Positions 1 through 8,571 of a DNA stretch of 8,571 bases are shown in pieces. Made by a program: the position numbers and the translations under genes. Position 1 is the stretch's first letter, and each line of letters begins with the position of its first letter. Origin of the DNA: JAMHWD01 sp035911135 (lineage in GTDB: Bacteria > Pseudomonadota > Alphaproteobacteria > Micavibrionales > Micavibrionaceae); the NCBI GenBank assembly GCA_035911135.1, contig JAMHWD010000028.1, positions 1 to 8,571 of the forward strand, read 5' to 3'. The notes beneath the pieces are model-generated. The model was not told the origin of the DNA, did not search any database, and saw nothing but the letters and a program-made list of their open reading frames with translations.

Positions 1-476
1 ACGGCGCGCACGAAATCGACATCACGGAAATGCTGACAAAAGCAGGTCTGAACACATCCGGTCAGGTTCGCTTGATCGATGGTCGTACCGGCGAGCAGTT
101 CCACCGCGATGTTACAGTCGGCTACATGTACATGCTGAAGCTGCACCACTTGGTTGACGATAAGATCCACGCCCGTTCGATCGGACCGTACTCGCTCGTC
201 ACACAGCAGCCTCTCGGCGGTAAGGCCCAGTTCGGCGGACAGCGTTTCGGTGAGATGGAAGTCTGGGCGCTGCAAGCTTACGGCGCAGCGTACACACTGC
301 AAGAAATGCTGACTGTAAAGTCGGACGACGTCGCAGGACGTTCGAAAGTCTACGAAGCGATTGTTCGCGGCGAAGACAATTTCGAAATCGGTATCCCTGA
401 ATCCTTCAACGTTCTGACGAAAGAATTGAAGGCTCTGGGTCTGAACGTCGATATGAAGCAGACGGGTAATAATTAA
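1..476 (+). CDS. rpoB: RNA polymerase beta subunit, C-terminal 157 residues (5' end outside window)
   Basis: This is the 3' end of the gene for the beta subunit of RNA polymerase, which together with beta' forms the catalytic core. The reading frame is open from base 3, so the gene continues upstream of the window. The visible segment is the conserved C-terminal part that packs against beta' at the base of the clamp. Recognisable stretches are GYMYMLKLHHLVDDKIHARS, SLVTQQPLGGKAQFGGQRFG and EMEVWALQAYGAAYTLQEML, followed by the usual ending FNVLTKELKALGLNV and a short polar tail. No frameshift or missing block is visible in this part. The stop codon TAA (474-476) shares its last base with the ATG of the next small gene, which suggests translational coupling. 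rpoC follows in the same direction, as in nearly all bacteria. The identification is secure; upstream domains cannot be assessed. Confidence 0.98.
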   Translation, partial: GAHEIDITEMLTKAGLNTSGQVRLIDGRTGEQFHRDVTVGYMYMLKLHHLVDDKIHARSIGPYSLVTQQPLGGKAQFGGQRFGEMEVWALQAYGAAYTLQEMLTVKSDDVAGRSKVYEAIVRGEDNFEIGIPESFNVLTKELKALGLNVDMKQTGNN

Positions 477-661
477 TGACGAAAGGTGCGGAAAAGAAAA
501 GGCACGTTACTCTTACAGAGTTTGTGGCCAAGCTTTTCCGCACCATTCCTGATGACGCCGGACGCGAGTTCAAACGTCAGATGCAAATAGATTATCCGCA
601 ATTGGCACTGGATGCGGAGAGATTGAACGAGAAATTGGCAAATGATGCCGGCCCGCAGTAA
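476..661 (+). CDS. Small 61-aa protein of unknown function between rpoB and rpoC
   Basis: I do not recognise this protein. It has 61 residues, no cysteine or tryptophan, no signal peptide and no membrane segment, so it is probably cytosolic. The first ten residues are rich in Lys/Arg (MTKGAEKKRH). Residues about 12-55 look helical and amphipathic, with the segments TLTEFVAKLFRTIP, AGREFKRQMQ and LALDAERLNEKLAN. Charge is nearly balanced overall (11 Lys/Arg against 10 Asp/Glu). The ATG overlaps the rpoB stop by one base (TAATG), and no clear Shine-Dalgarno sequence precedes it, so translation probably depends on ribosomes finishing rpoB. It uses some codons that are scarce in the neighbouring genes (ATA, AGG, AGA), which fits lower expression. 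Direction, coupling and the empty flanks support a real gene. Its location suggests, as inference only, a role tied to RNA polymerase. A chance open frame is the alternative. Confidence 0.68.
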   Translation: MTKGAEKKRHVTLTEFVAKLFRTIPDDAGREFKRQMQIDYPQLALDAERLNEKLANDAGPQ

Positions 662-696
662 CCGGGTTTTTAAAGAATAACGAGGAAGGCAAAACC

Positions 697-4902
<4,206 letters not shown>

Positions 4903-4921
4903 TTTTAGATATTTAAATTTG

Positions 4922-4955
4922 AAAAGCCCCCGGCCAGTGGCAAGGGGGCTTTTTT
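4922..4955 (+). terminator. Rho-independent terminator after rpoC
   Basis: AAAAGCCCCC (4922-4931) pairs perfectly with GGGGGCTTTT (4944-4953) around a 12-nt loop, and the loop can itself close through GCC/GGC. A run of six T (4950-4955) follows the G-rich arm. It starts about 20 nt after the rpoC stop. It should end the rif transcript, so the downstream str genes need their own promoter. Confidence 0.93.
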
Positions 4956-4977
4956 CATGCCTGAAAACAGTGCTGTA

Positions 4978-5070
4978 TAACTAAAAATTATTATTATTTA
5001 TCAATGGTTTATATATTTATAAAAAAATGGTAAAGTTTTTCTTGACCCTCTACTGTGATTGGCATATAGT
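4978..5070 (+). promoter_or_regulatory. Strong housekeeping promoter P1 of the str operon with AT-rich upstream element
   Basis: TTGACC (5042-5047) and TATAGT (5065-5070) are separated by exactly 17 bp; each matches the sigma-70 consensus in five of six positions. Read in alphaproteobacterial style, the upstream element is CTTGAC (5041-5046). The preceding 60 bp are almost only A and T, with A and T runs ending directly at the -35 element, as in an UP element that binds the alpha C-terminal domains. The stretch after the -10 is very GC-rich (CCGCGCC, 5071-5077), a discriminator type known from promoters repressed by ppGpp. Transcription is expected to start near 5077. The position, just past the rpoC terminator, fits a promoter for rpsL-rpsG-fusA-tuf. 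Confidence 0.82.
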
Positions 5071-5089
5071 CCGCGCCTACTGGTGAGTT

Positions 5090-5132
5090 GCGCCCGTTTT
5101 CGCCCTTGTTATGAGGATTTAAAGGCGGGCGC
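5090..5132 (+). other. Leader stem A: GC-rich stem with 7-nt bulge
   Basis: GCGCCCG (5090-5096) is perfectly complementary to CGGGCGC (5126-5132). Inside it, CCTT (5104-5107) pairs with AAGG (5122-5125), directly stacked on the outer helix on the 3' side, leaving a 7-nt bulge (5097-5103) on the 5' side and a 14-nt apical loop. TGA (5084-5086) and TCA (5136-5138) could extend the base across a small internal loop. CGCCC at 5101-5105 could compete for 5127-5131, so two alternative folds exist. No T run follows, so it is not an intrinsic terminator. Confidence 0.45.
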
Positions 5133-5136
5133 GCAT

Positions 5137-5158
5137 CATCCGAATTTTAAAGCGGATG
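5137..5158 (+). other. Leader hairpin B
   Basis: CATCCG (5137-5142) pairs with CGGATG (5153-5158) around a 10-nt AU-rich loop that contains TTTTAAAG. It sits directly between leader stems A and C. A six-pair hairpin alone is weak evidence; its value is that it fits between two other helices without conflict apart from the optional base extension of stem A. Confidence 0.38.
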
Positions 5159-5160
5159 CT

Positions 5161-5228
5161 CTGCATTTCTTTTATAGGCCTTTGCGGGTTATGTCTTGAC
5201 ATAGCGCCCCTTCCCGGCCTAAATGCAG
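5161..5228 (+). other. Leader stem C: 68-nt nested stem with 7-nt bulge
   Basis: Three nested helices can form. CTGCATT (5161-5167) pairs with AATGCAG (5222-5228). TAGGCC (5175-5180) pairs with GGCCTA (5216-5221), immediately stacked on the 3' side, leaving the pyrimidine-rich bulge TCTTTTA (5168-5174). TATGT (5190-5194) pairs with ACATA (5199-5203) around the tetraloop CTTG, with a possible G-C extension between 5186-5188 and the C-rich strand 5205-5209. That gives 18 pairs without mismatch. The layout, with a 7-bp base, a 7-nt 5' bulge and an upper helix, resembles stem A. The same DNA contains the promoter-like TTGACA, so part of the symmetry may serve DNA rather than RNA. Confidence 0.5.
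5195..5225 (+). promoter_or_regulatory. Possible second, weaker promoter P2 for rpsL
   Basis: TTGACA (5196-5201) is a perfect -35 hexamer, and with the preceding C it also gives the alphaproteobacterial CTTGAC. Eighteen bp after CTTGAC lies CTAAAT (5219-5224), five of six positions of CTATAT; in E. coli terms the -10 would be TAAATG, a poor match. Transcription would start near 5231, giving a short leader of about 44 nt that lacks all three stems. It is less convincing than P1 because of the -10, and because the -35 lies within an inverted repeat. Confidence 0.35.
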
Positions 5229-5274
5229 CCATCCTTGAAAAATTTGAAACTTTTTATGCAATGAAGGTACAGGT

Positions 5275-5646
5275 ATGCCAACCATTCAACAGTTGATTCG
5301 TAAGCCGCGCGAGCAGGTTATCAAAAGAAAGAAAAACCGCGCTCTGAAAAGCAATCCCCAGCGCAGAGGTGTTTGCACACGCGTTTACACAACGACACCG
5401 AAAAAACCAAACTCCGCTCTGCGTAAGGTCGCCAAGGTGCGTCTGACGACAGGCATGGAAGTTATTTGCTACATCCCGGGCGAAGGCCACAATCTGCAGG
5501 AACACTCGGTTGTTCTGGTGCGCGGCGGCCGTATTAAAGACTTACCGGGCGTTCGTTATACTATCGTGCGCGGCGCGCTCGATACGCAAGGCGTTAAAGA
5601 CCGTAAGCAGTCACGTTCCCGCTACGGCGCGAAACGTCCGAAATAA
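5275..5646 (+). CDS. rpsL: 30S ribosomal protein S12
   Basis: S12 sits at the decoding centre of the small ribosomal subunit, where it helps monitor codon-anticodon pairing and contacts EF-Tu and EF-G. The product has 123 residues, the usual length for this group. The start MPTIQQLIRKPRE is conserved. The loop TTTPKKPNSALRK (39-51) includes K43 and K44, and VRGGRIKDLPGVRYT (82-96) includes K88 and D89, the Asp that is methylthiolated in many bacteria. These are the positions where streptomycin-resistance substitutions occur, and the residues here are of the wild-type, sensitive kind. The C-terminus is the typical basic tail SRSRYGAKRPK. GAAGGT (5263-5268) lies 6 nt before the ATG. It is the first gene of the str operon, preceded by a promoter and long leader and followed by rpsG after only 24 bp. 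Nothing in the protein is unusual. Confidence 0.98.
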   Translation: MPTIQQLIRKPREQVIKRKKNRALKSNPQRRGVCTRVYTTTPKKPNSALRKVAKVRLTTGMEVICYIPGEGHNLQEHSVVLVRGGRIKDLPGVRYTIVRGALDTQGVKDRKQSRSRYGAKRPK

Positions 5647-5670
5647 TACTGGATTTAAGGAGATATATAG

Positions 5671-6177
5671 ATGTCACGTCGTCACAGTGCAGAAAAAAGA
5701 GAAGTTCTTCCCGATCCGAAATTCGCGGATGTTGTTCTCTCCAAGTTCATCAACAGCCTGATGTATGATGGCAAGAAAGCCGTTGCCGAAAACATCGTGT
5801 ACGGCGCGATTGAGATCATGGATAAAAAAGGCGGCGCGCCGAAAGATGCCTCTGATGCGATCGCACAGAAAAGCCTCGGCCTGCGTCTGTTTCATGATGC
5901 GCTGAAAAATGTGCGTCCAAAGGTTGAAGTGCGCTCCCGCCGTGTTGGTGGCGCGACCTATCAGGTTCCCGTTGAGGTTCGCACAGACCGCGGTCTGGCG
6001 TTGGCAATCCGCTGGTTGATCGATGCAGCCCGCAAGCGCGGTGAAAACACGATGATGGAGCGTCTGGCCGGTGAATTGCTGGATGCGGCCAATGAGCGTG
6101 GCTCCGCGATCAAGAAGCGCGAAGACACCCACAAGATGGCAGATGCGAACAAGGCTTTCGCACACTTCCGCTGGTAA
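5671..6177 (+). CDS. rpsG: 30S ribosomal protein S7 with an internal insertion
   Basis: S7 is the primary binder that starts assembly of the 30S head and lines the E site; in E. coli it also represses its own operon. The N-terminus MSRRHSAEKREVLPDPKF, the signature VEVRSRRVGGATYQVPVEVR (85-104), LAIRWLIDAARKRGENTM and the end KKREDTHKMADANKAFAHFRW identify it. At 168 residues it is about 12 longer than the usual 156 of alphaproteobacterial S7. The extra sequence lies between about 52 and 72 (KKGGAPKDASDAIAQKSLG), where relatives have a short linker such as a Gly-Lys-Asp turn before FHDAL. The reading frame is intact on both sides, so this is an insertion and not a frameshift. TAAGGAG (5656-5662) lies 8 nt before the ATG, the strongest ribosome binding site in the operon. 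No E. coli-length spacer precedes it that could carry an S7 target. Confidence 0.97.
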   Translation: MSRRHSAEKREVLPDPKFADVVLSKFINSLMYDGKKAVAENIVYGAIEIMDKKGGAPKDASDAIAQKSLGLRLFHDALKNVRPKVEVRSRRVGGATYQVPVEVRTDRGLALAIRWLIDAARKRGENTMMERLAGELLDAANERGSAIKKREDTHKMADANKAFAHFRW

Positions 6178-6220
6178 GCGCATCAGAGAAACAATTTTAA
6201 AGATATAAAGAGAACAAGAA

Positions 6221-8329
6221 ATGACCCGCGAATATCCTTTAGACCGCTACCGTAACTTCGGCATTATGGCGCATATTGACGCCGGTAAGACGACGACAAC
6301 GGAACGCATCCTGTACTACACAGGTAAGTCCCACAAGATCGGCGAAGTCCATGACGGCGCCGCTACAATGGACTGGATGGAGCAGGAGCAAGAGCGCGGC
6401 ATTACGATTACATCCGCTGCGACGACGACTTTCTGGAAAGGTCCCGAGCATGGTACATGCCCAGGCGAGCAGATGCGCTTTAACATCATCGACACACCAG
6501 GCCACGTTGACTTCACGATTGAAGTTGAGCGTTCCATGCGCGTTCTGGACGGCGCGGTTTGCCTTCTGGATGGTAACCAAGGCGTTGAGCCGCAGACAGA
6601 AACTGTATGGCGTCAGGGCGACAAGTACCGCGTTCCCCGTATTATCTTTGCCAATAAAATGGACAAGATCGGCGCGAATTTCTACGACTGTATCGATTCC
6701 GTGAAGAAACGCCTCGGCATTGACCCGATCGTTCTGACACTTCCCATCGGCGAGGAAAGCACATTTGCCGGTATCGTTGATCTTATCAAGATGAAGGCGA
6801 TTATCTGGGACTCCGAAAACCTCGGCGCGACATTCAAGGAAACTGACATTCCTGCTGATCTGGTCGAGAAGGCCAAGCAATACCGTGACCGCATGATCGA
6901 ACAGGCTGTTGAGCTGGATGATGTTGCGATGGAAGCTTACCTTGAAGGCAAGGAACCTGATGTGGCTACGCTGAAGAAATGTATCCGCAAGGGCACAATC
7001 TCCTTCAAGTTGATCCCGATGATGTGCGGTTCCGCGTTCAAGAACAAAGGCGTTCAGCCACTTCTGGATGCTGTTGCTGATTACCTGCCATCCCCGCTTG
7101 ATGCTGGCGCTGTTCAGGGCAAGAAAGTTGACTCCGACGAGGATGACAGCCGCGAGCCAACAGATGCCGCGCCGTTCTCCGGTCTGGCATTCAAGATCAT
7201 GAACGACCCGTTTGTCGGCTCGCTGACATTCGTGCGTATTTACTCCGGCAAGCTGGAATCGGGTTCCTATGTTGTGAACTCGGTGAAGGACAAGAAAGAG
7301 CGTATCGGCCGTATGCTGCTGATGCATTCCAACAACCGCGAAGAAATTAAGCACGCTGAGGCTGGTGATATTGTGGCTCTTGTTGGTCTGAAAGACACAA
7401 CAACAGGCGATACTTTGTGCGATCCGCTCAAGCCTATCGTTCTGGAGCGCATGGAATTCCCTGAGCCGGTTATCGAGATTGCTGTTGAGCCGAAAACAAA
7501 GGCTGACCAGGAGAAGATGTCGCTGGCGCTCCAGCGTCTGGCATCGGAAGATCCATCTTTCCGCGTGGCTGTTGACCATGAATCCGGTCAGACGATCATG
7601 AAGGGCATGGGTGAATTGCACCTTGATATTCTGGTTGACCGCATGAAGCGCGAATTCAAGGTCGAAGCCAATATCGGCGCGCCGCAGGTTGCGTACCGCG
7701 AGACGATTACAAAGCGCACGGAAGTTGACTACACGCACAAAAAGCAAACAGGCGGTACAGGACAATTCGCGAAAATCTCGCTGGTGTTCGAGCCTGTTGA
7801 AGCTGGCGTTGGGTTCTCCTTCGAGAGCAAGATTGTCGGCGGTGCGGTTCCTAAAGAATACATCCCCGGCGTTGACAAGGGTCTGAACGCGGCCAAGGAA
7901 ACAGGCATTATCGCCGGCTTCCCGGTTGTGGACTTCAAGGTTGAGCTGGTTGATGGTTCGTACCACGATGTTGACTCAAGCGTTCTGGCTTTTGAAATTG
8001 CGGCCAAGGCTGCCTTTAAAGAAGCCATGCAAAAAGCCGGTCCTCAGCTTCTTGAGCCGATGATGAAGGTTGAAGTTGTTACGCCTGAAGAATATATGGG
8101 CGATGTGATCGGTGACCTGAACTCCCGCCGTGGCATGATCCAAGGTATGGAAGACCGCGGTAACGCCAAGGTTCTGAATGCTCTGGTGCCGCTGGCCAAT
8201 ATGTTCGGTTACATCAATACATTGCGTTCGATGTCACAAGGCCGCGCCAACTACACGATGATCTTTGACCACTACGAGCCGGTACCGGCCAACGTGGCGG
8301 CAGAAGTCAAAGCCAAGATGGGCGCATAA
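6221..8329 (+). CDS. fusA: Translation elongation factor G
   Basis: EF-G is the GTPase that drives translocation of tRNAs and mRNA on the ribosome and, with ribosome recycling factor, splits post-termination ribosomes. The 702 residues compare with 704 in E. coli. The GTPase domain shows the P-loop AHIDAGKT (17-24), switch I RGITIT (59-64), DTPGH (91-95), NKMD (145-148) and GSA (270-272), with the EF-G-specific G' insert between the last two. Domain II starts near PFSGLAFKIMNDPFVGSLTF. Domain III contains ASEDPSF and GMGELHLDI. Domain IV contains HKKQTGGTGQF and the tip residue H582 in GSYHDVDSS, equivalent to E. coli H583, which reaches the decoding centre. Domain V ends with the conserved LRSMSQGRANYTM segment. 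The Shine-Dalgarno sequence is weak (AAAGAGAA, 6207-6214). It lies 43 bp after rpsG. It looks fully functional. Confidence 0.98.
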   Translation: MTREYPLDRYRNFGIMAHIDAGKTTTTERILYYTGKSHKIGEVHDGAATMDWMEQEQERGITITSAATTTFWKGPEHGTCPGEQMRFNIIDTPGHVDFTIEVERSMRVLDGAVCLLDGNQGVEPQTETVWRQGDKYRVPRIIFANKMDKIGANFYDCIDSVKKRLGIDPIVLTLPIGEESTFAGIVDLIKMKAIIWDSENLGATFKETDIPADLVEKAKQYRDRMIEQAVELDDVAMEAYLEGKEPDVATLKKCIRKGTISFKLIPMMCGSAFKNKGVQPLLDAVADYLPSPLDAGAVQGKKVDSDEDDSREPTDAAPFSGLAFKIMNDPFVGSLTFVRIYSGKLESGSYVVNSVKDKKERIGRMLLMHSNNREEIKHAEAGDIVALVGLKDTTTGDTLCDPLKPIVLERMEFPEPVIEIAVEPKTKADQEKMSLALQRLASEDPSFRVAVDHESGQTIMKGMGELHLDILVDRMKREFKVEANIGAPQVAYRETITKRTEVDYTHKKQTGGTGQFAKISLVFEPVEAGVGFSFESKIVGGAVPKEYIPGVDKGLNAAKETGIIAGFPVVDFKVELVDGSYHDVDSSVLAFEIAAKAAFKEAMQKAGPQLLEPMMKVEVVTPEEYMGDVIGDLNSRRGMIQGMEDRGNAKVLNALVPLANMFGYINTLRSMSQGRANYTMIFDHYEPVPANVAAEVKAKMGA

Positions 8330-8371
8330 GGTTAACAAATAGAAATTTTGAAAATTTAAAGGAGAAGTACA

Positions 8372-8571
8372 ATGGCAAAGGAAAAGTTTCAGCGGAACAA
8401 GCCGCACTGTAACATCGGCACGATCGGTCACGTTGACCACGGCAAGACGACGCTGACGGCGGCGATTGCAAAGCGTTTCGGCGCTGGTGAGTCGGTTGAC
8501 CAGATCGACAAGGCGCCTGAGGAAAAGGCGCGCGGTATTACGATTTCGACGGCTCACGTTGAATACGAGAC
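8372..8571 (+). CDS. tuf: Translation elongation factor Tu, N-terminal 66 residues (3' end outside window)
   Basis: EF-Tu delivers aminoacyl-tRNA to the ribosomal A site with GTP hydrolysis. The visible part holds the start MAKEKFQRNKPHCNIGTIGH, the P-loop GHVDHGKT (19-26) and switch I with APEEKARGITIST followed by AHVEYET. Between TTLTAAI and DQID there are only ten residues (AKRFGAGESV), five fewer than in E. coli; the same short form exists in Rhizobiales EF-Tu (about 391 aa), so it is a lineage trait. Position 13 is Cys where Val is usual. All six complete Thr codons are ACG, whereas fusA also uses ACA and ACC; the sample is too small to interpret. AAAGGAG (8358-8364) lies 7 nt before the ATG. 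It follows fusA by 42 bp as the last str gene. Whether a second tuf copy exists cannot be seen here. Confidence 0.96.
   Translation, partial: MAKEKFQRNKPHCNIGTIGHVDHGKTTLTAAIAKRFGAGESVDQIDKAPEEKARGITISTAHVEYE

Larger units (their letters stand above)
5077..5274 (+). promoter_or_regulatory. Long, potentially structured 5' leader of the rpsL operon
   Basis: If transcription starts near 5077, the mRNA has about 198 nt before the rpsL ATG, far more than translation needs. I find no tRNA, known riboswitch core or credible long gene here. Three successive inverted repeats are present: a bulged stem (5090-5132), a simple hairpin (5137-5158) and a long nested stem (5161-5228). The final 46 nt before rpsL are AU-rich and look unstructured, ending in GAAGGT (5263-5268), the probable ribosome binding site, 6 nt from the ATG. 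Such an arrangement is what one expects of a leader that controls ribosomal protein synthesis, but the ligand or protein is unknown. The folds were drawn by hand and no energy was computed. Confidence 0.5.

Noticed and set aside
4967..4976. Short dyad ACAG-TG-CTGT downstream of the rpoC terminator
   Set aside because: Arms of only four bases, no match to a recognised operator, and no second copy in the gap.
5111..5122. Three-codon mini frame ATG AGG ATT TAA in the rpsL leader
   Set aside because: No Shine-Dalgarno sequence, too short to test, and it lies in the apical loop of stem A.
5157..5165. boxA-like TGCTCT in the leader, a possible antitermination site
   Set aside because: Only the first six bases resemble boxA (TGCTCTTTA); the following GCA breaks the match, and no boxB- or boxC-like partner is evident.
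4956..5274. A tRNA gene in the gap between rpoC and rpsL
   Set aside because: No cloverleaf, no T-loop GGTTCGA-type sequence and no acceptor stem with a 3' CCA context were found on either strand.
8343..8357. AT-only inverted repeat AAATTTT-G-AAAATTT before tuf
   Set aside because: It would make a very weak hairpin with almost no loop and has no GC pairs. It is better explained by AU-rich sequence next to a ribosome binding site.
8429..8460. EF-Tu looks shortened by five residues between the P-loop and switch I
   Set aside because: The short form is known in alphaproteobacterial (Rhizobiales) EF-Tu, and the GTPase motifs on both sides are intact, so it is a lineage trait and not damage.

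Overview
The window is a core-genome segment carrying the junction of the rif (RNA polymerase) and str (translation) operons, with every gene on the + strand: end of rpoB, a 61-codon gene of unknown function, rpoC, a terminator, a 372-bp non-coding gap with a promoter and long leader, then rpsL, rpsG, fusA and the start of tuf. The organism is most likely an alphaproteobacterium. The order rpoB-rpoC-rpsL-rpsG-fusA-tuf is usual there, RpoC carries the large insertion inside its trigger loop, the EF-Tu N-terminus has the short form of the helix before switch I known from Rhizobiales, and the promoter fits the CTTGAC / CTATAT style of alphaproteobacterial housekeeping promoters. The order or family cannot be fixed from this window. 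GC content is moderate (roughly 50-55% by eye), and nothing looks transferred: there are no mobile elements, tRNAs, rRNAs or CRISPR arrays.

Layout. Positions 1-476 encode the last 157 residues of the beta subunit. Its TAA stop shares one base with the ATG of a small unrecognised gene (476-661). After 35 bp and a good Shine-Dalgarno sequence comes full-length rpoC (697-4902, 1401 aa), closed by a strong intrinsic terminator (4922-4955). The gap 4903-5274 holds an AT-rich block, a near-consensus promoter with 17-bp spacing (5042-5070), and about 198 nt of leader that can fold into three consecutive helical elements, with a second weaker promoter-like sequence inside the last one. The str operon follows with gaps of 24, 43 and 42 bp.

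The genes supply the two large RNA polymerase subunits (transcription) and S12, S7, EF-G and EF-Tu (decoding, small-subunit assembly, translocation and aminoacyl-tRNA delivery), all growth-rate-linked functions.

Most of the window is ordinary. The parts that deserve attention are the small gene wedged between rpoB and rpoC, the structured rpsL leader (two stems share an unusual bulged architecture), an insertion of about 12 residues in S7, the absence of room for an E. coli-type S7 regulatory site between rpsL and rpsG, and a TTTAAAG motif recurring in the non-coding gaps.
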